A DNA stretch of 64,000 bases from Phycisphaerae bacterium. Lineage in GTDB: Bacteria > Planctomycetota > Phycisphaerae > UBA1845. Below are positions 9,644 to 19,533 of this stretch, piece after piece; position 1 is the first letter of the stretch, and each line of letters starts with the position of its first letter. Below the pieces are notes generated by a model. That model was not told the DNA's origin and made no database searches. It saw nothing but the letters and a program-made list of their open reading frames with translations. A program made the position numbers and the translations under genes. The DNA lies in assembly GCA_013360585.1 (NCBI GenBank), contig JABWBH010000015.1:1-64000 (forward strand), written 5' to 3'.

Positions 9644-11425
9644 TCAGCGCTCGACGCGTCGATCCGTCAAGCCACCGCCTGCGCCCCGCACTTCGTACAC
9701 CCGCAACGGACCGGCGTCGGAGGCGATCATGTCTGCGAGGCGGTCACACCCCGGTCCTTCGGCAAGAAACTCCCACCGGTAGTCCGACAGATGAGGGAAC
9801 TGCGCCGAAGGCGCGGCGACCGCGCGAAGATGAGCTTCGAGCCGCTCCCAGAACCGGAACTCATCAGACCGCGGGTCGCAGTGCCAGTGCTGCGGATCCA
9901 GAACAACCCGCGTCACTTCGTGTTCAATCATCCACCGGATCGCTTCGTCCGGCGCGACGCGAGGCATCTCCTCCGCCGAAACCAGCTTAAGCCCCAGCGG
10001 TTCCGCATAAGGCTGATACAACATGACGTTCGGAACGAGAATTGCGCCGTCAGAAGATGCAAGCTCTCGGACGAGCGGCGCCAGACCGCTGCGGTGCTTC
10101 ATGACGCCCGCAGCACGGTATCCCGCGTGGGCCAGCGGCGCGAGAAGCGCCCCCGCGAGCGCCCCCGCCGCCGTCATGCGCCCCCCGCCGGAGCAGACTC
10201 TCGCCAGAGTCGCCGCACCGACTGCGGCACACACGCACATCATCGGCACGACGACCGACAGCGCCCGGGCGACGTGATAAGGCTGGAAAAGCAGTGACAG
10301 GATCACAAGAACAGGAGCAATCCCCGCAACGCACAACGCGAAGCCGCGCCGAATGCAGATGATCACGCCGATCCCCGTCAGACCGACGAACACCCACCCC
10401 TGCCACCGGACCAGGTATCCGGCGTACACGGCGATCGCACCTAAATCAGGCGTCGCCTTTGCGTCGCCGTCGAAGTGCAGTCCGATCCAGTGCCACGCCG
10501 CACCGACAAACGACTGAAACGGGAAGAAGGCGTCCGACATCCGTGCGGCCAGCGCCCCCGACTGAAAAAACGTCTCCAGCGCGGCAACCGGCAGCACGCA
10601 CCCGAACCCGATCCACGTCCAGCGCGCCCCAAGACGCCTCGCCTCGACGACGATGCCCGACCCCGCCCCTCGCGCAATTACACGTGCCGCATCGATTCCG
10701 AAAAGAATGCTCACAAAAAGGACGGATCGATAATGACAGGTCGCCGCCAGTCCCAGCGCCACCCCTGTAATCAGCAGTCGTCGGCCCGGCGTCACGCGAT
10801 CTTGCGGCGCGTTGGCCCAAAGCAGAACGCCTGAAAGCACAAAAAACGTCGCCGCCGGATCCGCCAGATCCGCACGGGCGTAGACCAGATCATAAGGCGA
10901 CAGCGCCAGCAGCAGCGCCGCCAGAAACGCCACGCTGTCCCCCAGCAGACGCCGGACGCCCACAAAAAGCACCCCGACGCTCATCGTGCTCAGGACGGCG
11001 TTCGTGATCGGTCCGGCGGAAGGCGTGTCGCCAACGATCGTCATCATCGCCGCAACCAGCAGCGTGTATCCCTGGCACGGTTTCGCATAACGCCCGGACC
11101 GGTCCACGCCGTGCGCGTCGAGCCGACTCAGAAGAAAAGCCTTGTCCTGTCTGAAGACGGCGTACCACGACAGCGGGTCCGCCGCGACCTTCGCACACCG
11201 ATGCCACAACCGCGCGTCAGACGCGTACCAGCTTCCGTCCGCGTAACGCAACCCGACCTCGCTGACGCCGGTCAGGCGCAAAGCGCCCGCGAGACATAAA
11301 ACCGCCGCAAGAAGGACCGCCGGCGCTTTTGCGGCAGCGACGCCTCGCCTCAATCCGGGATCCGCCCGTTGCTCCGAACTCCCCGGATCGCCGCCGCTCG
11401 AACAAGCATGAAGACCGGTCGTCAT
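9644..11425 (-). CDS. Membrane glycosyltransferase-like protein (ArnT/PMT-type, GT39-like)
   Basis: Multiple hydrophobic segments; LLLALSPYDLVYARADLADPAATFFVLSGVLLW layout typical of the group. Confidence 0.65.
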   Translation of the reverse strand: MTTGLHACSSGGDPGSSEQRADPGLRRGVAAAKAPAVLLAAVLCLAGALRLTGVSEVGLRYADGSWYASDARLWHRCAKVAADPLSWYAVFRQDKAFLLSRLDAHGVDRSGRYAKPCQGYTLLVAAMMTIVGDTPSAGPITNAVLSTMSVGVLFVGVRRLLGDSVAFLAALLLALSPYDLVYARADLADPAATFFVLSGVLLWANAPQDRVTPGRRLLITGVALGLAATCHYRSVLFVSILFGIDAARVIARGAGSGIVVEARRLGARWTWIGFGCVLPVAALETFFQSGALAARMSDAFFPFQSFVGAAWHWIGLHFDGDAKATPDLGAIAVYAGYLVRWQGWVFVGLTGIGVIICIRRGFALCVAGIAPVLVILSLLFQPYHVARALSVVVPMMCVCAAVGAATLARVCSGGGRMTAAGALAGALLAPLAHAGYRAAGVMKHRSGLAPLVRELASSDGAILVPNVMLYQPYAEPLGLKLVSAEEMPRVAPDEAIRWMIEHEVTRVVLDPQHWHCDPRSDEFRFWERLEAHLRAVAAPSAQFPHLSDYRWEFLAEGPGCDRLADMIASDAGPLRVYEVRGAGGGLTDRRVER

Positions 11426-11706
11426 CTATCAAACCCTGCAGAGAGTTCGGCTCCGTCACGATCGGTGCGTCCCGCGCGCCCGATAACATATCGGCGGCGG
11501 CGGCAAGGCGGGTTAGATCAGGGAACGCTCGTGCGATCAGTTGCAAGCTCGTTGCATTGTCCGGATCGCGGACCTCCGGTCCGCTGAAGAAGAGCCGCAC
11601 TTTGCGCCGCAAGTGCGGTCCGGATTTCCGCGGTCCGCAATCTCGCAACGATCTTACGACTCAGGACGCTGAACCCGTGTCCGAAAGAGACCCCCTCCCG
11701 GCGGTT

Positions 11707-12876
11707 TCATGCATGACACGACGCAAAACCGGGGGCGCCGACGGTTTCGCAGAACCAGAGGTTGGACCCGTCATCCACGCCGGTCGCCGGAACCGTCGAC
11801 GTCGTCGTGCGCTGCTTGACCTGTCGGCAGACCAGCATCGCCTGCGAAAATCCCCGCACGGCGGCGGCGGCACGGGAAAGATGCGCGTACACGGTCGGCG
11901 GAATCCGGACAAAGGCTTCAACCAGGTCCGGGTCGAAATGCGTCCCGGCGCCGCGGAGAATTACGTCGATCGCTTCGGTATGATCGAACGCTCGCTTGTA
12001 GGGACGCTCGGATCGCAGGGCGTCGTACACGTCGATAATGCTGAAAAGGCGCGCCGCCAGAGGGATATTCTCCCCGGAGCGCTCTCCCGGGTATCCGCCG
12101 CCGTCGAACCGCTCATGATGGCTGCGCGGGATGGCCAGCGCTTCCCGCAGCCGCTCTACCTCCGACAACAGGCGCACGCCGACGGAAACGTGGCTTTCCA
12201 TCACGCAGCGCTCCTCCGGCGTGAGCTTGTCCGGTTTGAGCAGGATCGCGTCGCAAATCCCGATCTTGCCGACGTCGTGCAGGAGCGCTCCCTGAAAAAT
12301 CATCTCGAAGTCGTCCGGCGCGACGCCCCACTCGATCGCGAAATACAGGCACATCAGCGCCACCCGCCTCGAGTGATACGCCGACTCGTTCTCCCGAAGG
12401 TCCAGCGCCATCACCAGCGCCGACACCAGATCCTCAAACGCCTTGTCCGCCCGCTGTGTCTGCACGGCGACCCGGGTTTCGAGGCACGCGGTCCACTCCA
12501 GCCGCTCCTGCCCCGTCACGCGCATCATCTCCAGCCAGCGCGCGAGTCCTTCCACCCCCTCGTCGCTCAGCGGCATCGGCAAAACATACTGCACCCCACC
12601 GTCGTTGATCAGCTCGACCAAGGTCGACAACGACTCGCCGACGAGGCCAACTCGAGCACAGGCGGGCGCAACTCGCGCGCCATGCCGAAGCAGGGCGCAA
12701 GCGTCCAACTCTGTCATCCGCGCATCAAGCAGCAACCCGTCTGGCGCTTCCTTGTCGATGCGCGCAAAGACGCCGCACCCGTCCGCAACGGATTCCACGT
12801 CATGTCCGCGCCTCGTGAAACCGGATCTGATCCGACCGGCAATCTCGTCCGACTCGTTAACGAGCAGTATTCGCAT
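11707..12876 (-). CDS. Response-regulator-like protein with HD-GYP phosphodiesterase domain
   Basis: HD-GYP motifs ALLHDVGKIGI, HHERFDGGGYP; degenerate N-terminal receiver MRILLVNESDE...; ATG at 12876. Confidence 0.88.
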   Translation of the reverse strand: MRILLVNESDEIAGRIRSGFTRRGHDVESVADGCGVFARIDKEAPDGLLLDARMTELDACALLRHGARVAPACARVGLVGESLSTLVELINDGGVQYVLPMPLSDEGVEGLARWLEMMRVTGQERLEWTACLETRVAVQTQRADKAFEDLVSALVMALDLRENESAYHSRRVALMCLYFAIEWGVAPDDFEMIFQGALLHDVGKIGICDAILLKPDKLTPEERCVMESHVSVGVRLLSEVERLREALAIPRSHHERFDGGGYPGERSGENIPLAARLFSIIDVYDALRSERPYKRAFDHTEAIDVILRGAGTHFDPDLVEAFVRIPPTVYAHLSRAAAAVRGFSQAMLVCRQVKQRTTTSTVPATGVDDGSNLWFCETVGAPGFASCHA

Positions 12877-13184
12877 GAGGCTTCCTTTGCATGACGTCAC
12901 GCGGGCAATCCGCGACCCGGGAATCCGCCGTCCTTGTCGCATCGGACAAGCACGGAGGACACTGAATCTCCGCCGAATCCTCCTCGAAGTAAGCGCCCAA
13001 GCGGACCGACCGTCCCTCTCGGCGACCGATAATCCTCCGCCCGGCACCCTTCGACGACTTGCATCGTGGTTCGACCCGATCACAATGTCGGGACGCGGTC
13101 TTGCGGAGCCGGCGTCAGTGTTCTTTCAGTCCGCGGCGAGGTTCCGCCGGAGGGTCGGTCATCGGGTTCTTCCTTGTTCTGCCG

Positions 13185-14612
13185 ATGCTGTGGTGGCTGG
13201 CGTTCTTCACGGCGCTGGGGCTTTGCATCGGCAGTTTCGCCAACGTCCTGATTTACCGCCTGCCGCTGGGTCAGTCGATCCGCGAACCACGCTGGTCGCA
13301 TTGCCCGCATTGTGCGACACGCATCCGCTGGCGCGATAACCTCCCGGTGATCGGATACCTGCTTCTGAAAGGGCGATGCCGCAACTGCCGCCTCCCGATT
13401 TCGATCCGCTATCCGGCGATCGAAGCGCTCGTCGCTCTCGTCTTTCTCGCGTTGGCCGATGCCTTCCTGATTGACCCCTCGCATCCGGGCCTGCGCCCCA
13501 CCAACGCCGGCGCCACGGAGCGCCTTGTGACGGACTGGCCGATTCTGACCGCGCACCTGATTCTTTTCGCCTGCCTCTTCGTGATGTCGGCGATCGATCT
13601 CGAGCATTACTGGGTGGACATCCGCTTCTCCTCCTTCGCCGCCGCATCCGGGTTCGCTCTGCACTCGGTCTGGACGCCGGCATACAGCCTCGCCACGTGG
13701 CCCCGGCCGGGCACGACGTTCGCCGCCGTTTCCTTCGCCGTGATCGTTGGTCTGGGAGCGGTCTGGATCCTGCGGATTGTGTCTTTGTCGGAAGCGGACC
13801 CTCCCGATGAGGAGACGCCGCCGCAGGAGGGCGCCGCCCCCTCTCCAAGCCGGTATATGAGCCGCCGTCCTTCATCACGGACGCCGCTCGTGATGCTCCT
13901 TGCGTTGATCGCGGCATGCTGGGTGCTGTCATGCCTGGATGTGTTTGAGGTCCGCACCGGCGGGGCGGCGACAAGGCTCGCCCTGGTGTGCGGCGGGTTG
14001 TTCGCCGCGTTGATCTGGGCGGGTCGGCACCCGCAGGAATCCGACGAGCAGATCGTCGAGACTCTGGAAGAGGAAAGCGTCGACGCCCGTCGCCTGGCGG
14101 GGGTGGAAACGCTGATTTTCGTCCCCGCCGTCATTTATGCGGTCCTCGTGGCGATCTGGCTTCAGCGAGATCCGACCTTTTCCGGCGGGTTCGAGGCGCT
14201 CCTCATGCGCGCCTGGGCCCCCGGCGAAACCGGGGCGCCGGCCACATGGCGCCCCCTGCTGGGTCTGGCGACCGCCGGCAGCGGTTTTATCATCGGCGGA
14301 TCGCTCGGATGGGCCGTCAGGCTCGGTTTCACCCTCCTTTTCGGCAAAGAGGCGTTCGGCGTCGGGGATATTCACATGATGGCGGCCGCCGGATGCGTCG
14401 CCGGGTGGCCGGTCGTGGTCATCGGGTTCTTCCTCGCCTGCTTCCTGGCGATGTTGGGGTGGGTCGCGACCCTGCCCTTCAAGCGGACCGCCGCGATTCC
14501 GCTGGGACCGTGGTTGTCGCTTTCCTTCTTGATCACCGTCCTTTTCTACCGCCCGATCACCGAGTCGCGGATGATCGTCAATTTCGCGGAAGCTGTGAAA
14601 TACTTTCTGTGA
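13185..14612 (+). CDS. Prepilin peptidase (A24 family), extended
   Basis: LGLCIGSFANVLIYRLPLGQSIREPRWSHCPHCATRIRWRDNLPVIGYLLLKGRCRNCRLPISIRYPAIE; C-terminal GKEAFGVGDIHMMAAAG. Start codon uncertain (ORF open from 13059). Confidence 0.88.
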   Translation: MLWWLAFFTALGLCIGSFANVLIYRLPLGQSIREPRWSHCPHCATRIRWRDNLPVIGYLLLKGRCRNCRLPISIRYPAIEALVALVFLALADAFLIDPSHPGLRPTNAGATERLVTDWPILTAHLILFACLFVMSAIDLEHYWVDIRFSSFAAASGFALHSVWTPAYSLATWPRPGTTFAAVSFAVIVGLGAVWILRIVSLSEADPPDEETPPQEGAAPSPSRYMSRRPSSRTPLVMLLALIAACWVLSCLDVFEVRTGGAATRLALVCGGLFAALIWAGRHPQESDEQIVETLEEESVDARRLAGVETLIFVPAVIYAVLVAIWLQRDPTFSGGFEALLMRAWAPGETGAPATWRPLLGLATAGSGFIIGGSLGWAVRLGFTLLFGKEAFGVGDIHMMAAAGCVAGWPVVVIGFFLACFLAMLGWVATLPFKRTAAIPLGPWLSLSFLITVLFYRPITESRMIVNFAEAVKYFL

Positions 14613-14891
14613 ACGCACGCAACCTTTCTTCCTGCATAAGCCTCCAACACACAGATTGTCTCATGATGCGCAACCTTGCCGCCACGGCACGCGCGCCTTT
14701 CGAAATGCCGCAGGCCTGATGTCCCGGAAAGTGCTTGAAAAACTCGCTCGCAAGCCTTAACCTCGGATCGCGCTCCGGAAGGATCTGCATCAACTGAGTG
14801 GCGCAGCGCCATGTCCGCCGGAGCAGGAGTCACCGATCGCTGCGGCAAAACAGCGGCGACGGGAACGTGCAAACGCTGAGGAGGCTCTGTC

Positions 14892-15557
14892 ATGCGCGCA
14901 ATCCGGGTGGGGTGGGCAGGTGTCATGCTGGCGGCACTGACGATCACGGGCTGCGGACCCGATCCGAAGGCCCAGATTCGCACGCTCGAGCAGGACCGCG
15001 CGAATCTGCAGGCCCAGCTCAATGACGCAAACCGCCGGGCAGGTCAGGCCGAAGGCGCCCTGTCCCAGCGGGATCAGGAATTGCTCGCATTACGTCGGCA
15101 GAACGAGGAGCTTCAAGGCCGCCTGAACACCCCGCCCGAGGAGCCTCGCGTCCTCGAACCCGGCTGGCAGCCCGTCCGCGGCGGCGTCATGATCGCGATC
15201 GACGAAGCGGTTCTGTTTCAGTCGGGGAAAGCGGTGCTCCGCGACGACGCGAAGCGCGTGCTGGATCGCATCGCGACCACGCTGAACTCCACGTATTCCG
15301 GGAAAGACGTGCTCGTCCTCGGACACACGGACGACCAGCCGATCCAGAAAAGCGGCTGGAAGGACAACTACGAGTTGAGCTGCCAGCGTTCGCTGTCGGT
15401 GTTGCGTTATCTGGCGACGCGTTCAGTCGATCCGAAGCGCCTCGTCGCCTGCGGTTCAGGGGAGCATCGCCCGCGCGCCGCGAACAACAACGCCGCGAAC
15501 CGGCAGGCGAACCGTCGCGTCGAGATTTTTGCGATGGACGTGCCGCTGGGAAAATGA
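14892..15557 (+). CDS. OmpA/MotB-family peptidoglycan-binding lipoprotein
   Basis: Lipobox LTITGC; LVLGHTDDQPI...SCQRSLSVLRYL...NRQANRRVEIF. Confidence 0.9.
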   Translation: MRAIRVGWAGVMLAALTITGCGPDPKAQIRTLEQDRANLQAQLNDANRRAGQAEGALSQRDQELLALRRQNEELQGRLNTPPEEPRVLEPGWQPVRGGVMIAIDEAVLFQSGKAVLRDDAKRVLDRIATTLNSTYSGKDVLVLGHTDDQPIQKSGWKDNYELSCQRSLSVLRYLATRSVDPKRLVACGSGEHRPRAANNNAANRQANRRVEIFAMDVPLGK

Positions 15558-15702
15558 TCCTGTGCGATCAGGGGAACGTTCCCCGCGCGGCTTGCGTCGG
15601 AGGGCGCGGCACGCAGTCGTTCCCGCGCTCGGAACGCCTCAGGTTAGAATGCGATCGGCGCTCGCCGGTGCTTTCGGATCGGTCCTTCAGGGGAGTTAGC
15701 GC

Positions 15703-16362
15703 TTGAAACAGGCAATCACGGCCGGGCGGGCGATCACAGTTCTTCTGACAGTTTGCGCCGGCTGCGGCGAGAAGCGCTTCGGCGAGGAGCTTCTGATGCC
15801 CGCTTCCCCGCCTCAGGCCCGGCGGCTTGAACTGCCGGTGAAAGTGTCCGGGCAGACGCCGCTGAATCTGCATCACGTCCGGCGGTATGCTTCCGGCGCC
15901 GCCGACGCTCAAGGCCACGCCAACCCCGACGGCAACGCGGAAGCGAAGGTGGTTCTTAACGGCAAGGGCGCGGCCTGGGTCGAATTCGAGGTCGGCCACG
16001 TTTTTGCAGCGGACGCTCTGCCGCCCGGCTCGCTCACGCTGCGACTCGCCGCCTCCACCCGGTACGATGTAACCACGTCTGCGGATGCTCCGACGGGCTT
16101 CCTCGCCCTCAAGGCCGTCGTACTCAACTCGCGCCGCAGAGTCCTCGCCCGCTACAACTTCCGCGATGTTGAAATCGCGCAGGCAGCCCGCTCTCTCAGC
16201 GGGAAAGAAGACGCGGTCCTGACGTTCACGGTTGACGAAGGCGCCGCGTATCAGGTGATCCTTGCCGGACGCATTGAGGTGGATTCCGGCGAAGGCGCCG
16301 CCGACGCAGAAGTCCGGCTCGCCGTCGAAGCCCCTTCATTTGAGCTGACCGCTGCGCCTTAG
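15703..16362 (+). CDS. Putative lipoprotein of unknown function
   Basis: 219-aa ORF with N-terminal hydrophobic stretch and Cys (ITVLLTVCAGC). Confidence 0.6.
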   Translation: MKQAITAGRAITVLLTVCAGCGEKRFGEELLMPASPPQARRLELPVKVSGQTPLNLHHVRRYASGAADAQGHANPDGNAEAKVVLNGKGAAWVEFEVGHVFAADALPPGSLTLRLAASTRYDVTTSADAPTGFLALKAVVLNSRRRVLARYNFRDVEIAQAARSLSGKEDAVLTFTVDEGAAYQVILAGRIEVDSGEGAADAEVRLAVEAPSFELTAAP

Positions 16363-16597
16363 CAGCCGGTTGAGGAACTTAAGATCGACCTTTGTGATAC
16401 CGGTTTGTCTCTGTGAAATTCACGTTCCGGAGGGACGCGCTACCCTTATAAAACGGGCTGTGAGGCGACAACCGGACCGCTTCCGCAAGGCCGTCCCCCT
16501 GGATCATCCCTCGGGCGGAGCGCGCAATCTGGATCGCCAACACCAGGATCCTCGCTGCGATCCGCCGCGATCTCGTCGCCTGCCTGGCGCGGCGAAC

Positions 16598-18040
16598 CTA
16601 CCTCCCAGCCTGGGGCTGCTTCTCGGGGAGCGGCGGACCCTCCCAGTCCGACCCGAGTCGTCGCGGCCAGTAATCGTTCGGCGGCGGAGCGTTGCGGTCG
16701 CCGTCCGGACGGATGTGATCGAACAACGTGTCCTTCTGCTTGTCGTAGGCGACGCGGGCGTTCACCACCGTCCAGCGCACCAGCGTCATGTAATGCAGCA
16801 GGTCGCCGTCGGTGATGCAGAAATCCGCGTCTTTTCCGATCTCAATCGACCCGACGCGGTGATCGACGCCCAGCAGGCGCGCCGCGTCGATCGTAATCCC
16901 CCGGATCGCCTCCTCCTGCGGCAAACCTCCGCGCACCGCGAACGCCGCCTCCATGTTGAAGTGTGTCAGGTCTTCGCCGACGACGCCCCACGTCGAAACG
17001 CTCAACCCCGGCGGAAGGATCGCCGTCCGCACGCCGTAATTGTGCAGGATCGCCGCGTTCTCGATCGAAGACCCCGTCGGCCGCACGTGGCGCTCATCCA
17101 AGTCGACGCGCGTCCGCGGCGTCACGACCGCCGAGACGCCCGACCGCGCCAGGCGCGGTGCCATCGTCCACCCCTCGTACGCCCCGCGCACGACGATCCG
17201 GATCCCGTAGCGGTCCGCCAGCTCACACGCCTGATACAGGTCATGCGCCCGGTCCGCGCTGATCTCCGCCGCCACCTCGCCCTTAAGCAGCTTGAGATGC
17301 TTCTCGGCCTCGCCGCGGATCCACTTGTCGTCAGGCTTGACGGCGTTCTTGTTCGTCGCGGACTCGCGCTCGTACGCTTCCACCTTCCGCAGGTGATCGA
17401 CCAGCTTGTCCAGCGACTCTCGCAACCGCCGGCGCGCGTCCGGGCTTCGCGTCGAGTAATTCAGGTTCACCAGCGGTTCTTTCCGCACAATCATGTCCTC
17501 GACGCTGCCGAACGTCAGCTTCGCCACCGTATCCCCCGACATGCACGTCGTAATTCCCGCCGCCAGCGCCAGCGCCATGTTCAACGAGTAAACATCCGTG
17601 CCGTCAGACGGATCCGACCCGCCGTGGAACCCGGTTGCACGGAACGCCACCAGCCCCGGATAGACGTGATACCCCGTGGCGTCCAGCACTTCCGCATCCT
17701 TCGGAATCTCGACACCCGTCCCGATCGCATGAATCCGCCCGTTCCGACAGAGGATCGTCGCCCCGGAGAGATCGCCACCGCTGACCGTGTGTACGATGCC
17801 GCCCTTGACGGCGAAGAAGACCTCCTTTTCAGGCTCGACCGGTTCGTCATCCTTCTTCGGTTCATTTTCCGCAGGCGCGTTCGAGGCCGGGGGCGCGGAA
17901 CGCGGAGGACCGCCGCCGGGGCGCGGTCGCGGAGGCGGTTGTGAAAACGCCGGCGCCGCCGTCAGCAAGGCGACGCCGAGCGCCGCGACCCCTGAAATCC
18001 ACGGCGATCCTGAAAGCAACCGCTGCTTGCGTGCGCTCAT
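16598..18040 (-). CDS. Amidohydrolase-like exported protein, degenerate metal site (array member A)
   Basis: Signal peptide; PGLVAFRATGF at the HxH position; C-terminal RVGSIEIGKDADFCITDGD. Start overlaps the stop of the upstream gene as ATGA (18037-18040). Confidence 0.85.
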   Translation of the reverse strand: MSARKQRLLSGSPWISGVAALGVALLTAAPAFSQPPPRPRPGGGPPRSAPPASNAPAENEPKKDDEPVEPEKEVFFAVKGGIVHTVSGGDLSGATILCRNGRIHAIGTGVEIPKDAEVLDATGYHVYPGLVAFRATGFHGGSDPSDGTDVYSLNMALALAAGITTCMSGDTVAKLTFGSVEDMIVRKEPLVNLNYSTRSPDARRRLRESLDKLVDHLRKVEAYERESATNKNAVKPDDKWIRGEAEKHLKLLKGEVAAEISADRAHDLYQACELADRYGIRIVVRGAYEGWTMAPRLARSGVSAVVTPRTRVDLDERHVRPTGSSIENAAILHNYGVRTAILPPGLSVSTWGVVGEDLTHFNMEAAFAVRGGLPQEEAIRGITIDAARLLGVDHRVGSIEIGKDADFCITDGDLLHYMTLVRWTVVNARVAYDKQKDTLFDHIRPDGDRNAPPPNDYWPRRLGSDWEGPPLPEKQPQAGR

Positions 18041-19485
18041 CTCCGGCCGTCCTTCCGCTCGTACACGATCTCGCCCCCGATCATCACCTGCGTCACTTCG
18101 CTGCGCGGGTCCAGCGGATCACCGGACAGGAATACCAGGTCCGCGTCCCGGTCTTTCTCGATCGTCCCGAGACGATCCGCAACCCCCGCCGCTTCCGCCG
18201 CATGCGCCGTCACCGACTTCAAGGCATCCGCCCGCGCAAGCCCCCCACGAACCAGATCCGCCAGCCGCGAACGCACGCGGTCGAATTCCAGCGGCGCGTC
18301 CCACCACGGCGCACACGCCACCTTGCACCCGGCCTTCGTCAGTTCCGCCGCAAGGTTGTACTGCTCGACGGTCAGCGGCAGGTAGTAAATCGCCGGCGGA
18401 ACCACCACCAACGCCTTCTTCTCTCCCAGCGCCTTGACGACGTAGTCGTAATCGGACGCCCGGTTCGGGAGCCGCGCTCCCAGCCAATATACGCGCGGAA
18501 ATTCCTTGTGCGGTTTGAGGACATCCTCCGCATGAAGGTAATCCGACGCCTGATCCAGCTCGATGAAAAGCGGAACGTCGTACTTTTTCTGGATGAGGTC
18601 GATCAGCGGCAGATGCGCCGGATCCATCGCCGGCGGGACAAACTGCTCGGGTTCCTTCTTTTCACCCTCCTTCGGCGCTTCGACCGGAGGCGCTGCCCCA
18701 GGATCGCCGGGTTTCGGCGGAGACGGTTTCGGCGGCTGAGGTTTCTCCTCCGGTTTCGGCGGAGACGGCGCGGGCTTGTCGCCGGGTTTTGGTTCTTCAC
18801 CCTCTTTCTTCTGCTGCTCCTCCTGCTGCTTTTTCTCCGCCTCGGCCTTTTCCTTCTGCTTCTTCTCCCACTCCTGCCGCGCCTTTTCGACCTTGTCGAT
18901 CTCTTCCTGCGCCTTCTTCAGGGCGTTGCGCAAAGTGCCCTTGTCCGACGCCGGATCGGTCATGTCCACGCGAAGGTACGCCGCGTCCTTCACGCGCCGC
19001 GCCGATTCCGCTCCGCCCGTGCGCAGCACGCCCGCCACGCCCGCGATCCCGTCGCCGAAGGGGGTGTAACAGACCGCCGTGAACCCCGCTTCAAGAAGCT
19101 CCTCAAACTCGATCTGCGAAAGCACGACCTCATCCAGCGCTTTCAGATCGCCGCGCACGCCGGGCCGGTTGTATGACGGAAGCCCGAACCGCGTCCGCAC
19201 GTGAATCATCCCGGGCATGACGGTTTGCCCGCGGGCGTCGATCACCGTCGCCCCGTCGGGGTATTCGAGGTTCTGCCCGACGAGGCGCACCTTGCCGTCG
19301 GCGATCACGATCATCCCCGGCGCATACTCCTCGCCGCTGACTGTGATCACCCGCCCGGCGCGCACGACGACGAACTTCTCGTCATTGCCGACTTGGCCCG
19401 CCGCAATTCCCGTCGCAGGCACCGCGACGATGCACACGGCGCATACCGCGAAGCCTCTTTGTCGCATCCGCATCCGCATCCGCAT
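18037..19485 (-). CDS. Amidohydrolase-like exported protein, degenerate metal site, K/E/P-rich linker (array member B)
   Basis: PGMIHVRTRFG at the HxH position; C-terminal RLGTIEKDRDADLVFLSGDPLDPRSEVTQVMIGGEIVYE. Confidence 0.85.
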   Translation of the reverse strand: MRMRMRMRQRGFAVCAVCIVAVPATGIAAGQVGNDEKFVVVRAGRVITVSGEEYAPGMIVIADGKVRLVGQNLEYPDGATVIDARGQTVMPGMIHVRTRFGLPSYNRPGVRGDLKALDEVVLSQIEFEELLEAGFTAVCYTPFGDGIAGVAGVLRTGGAESARRVKDAAYLRVDMTDPASDKGTLRNALKKAQEEIDKVEKARQEWEKKQKEKAEAEKKQQEEQQKKEGEEPKPGDKPAPSPPKPEEKPQPPKPSPPKPGDPGAAPPVEAPKEGEKKEPEQFVPPAMDPAHLPLIDLIQKKYDVPLFIELDQASDYLHAEDVLKPHKEFPRVYWLGARLPNRASDYDYVVKALGEKKALVVVPPAIYYLPLTVEQYNLAAELTKAGCKVACAPWWDAPLEFDRVRSRLADLVRGGLARADALKSVTAHAAEAAGVADRLGTIEKDRDADLVFLSGDPLDPRSEVTQVMIGGEIVYERKDGRR

Positions 19486-19533
19486 GAAACACCCTTCCTG
19501 CGTCGGGTTTCCGTCCCTGCTGCCCGCTGCCGC

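Noticed and set aside
11329-12894. 521-aa plus-strand ORF opposite the HD-GYP gene
   Set aside because: Arg-rich antisense shadow of a gene with clear HD-GYP motifs.
16370-17944. 524-aa plus-strand ORF opposite array gene A, and similar long antisense ORFs (19201..20499, 20793..22025, 23848..25368, 25804..26916, 28144..29220)
   Set aside because: Arg/Pro/His-rich composition with no motifs, exactly antisense to well-supported coding genes; a typical high-GC shadow-ORF artefact.
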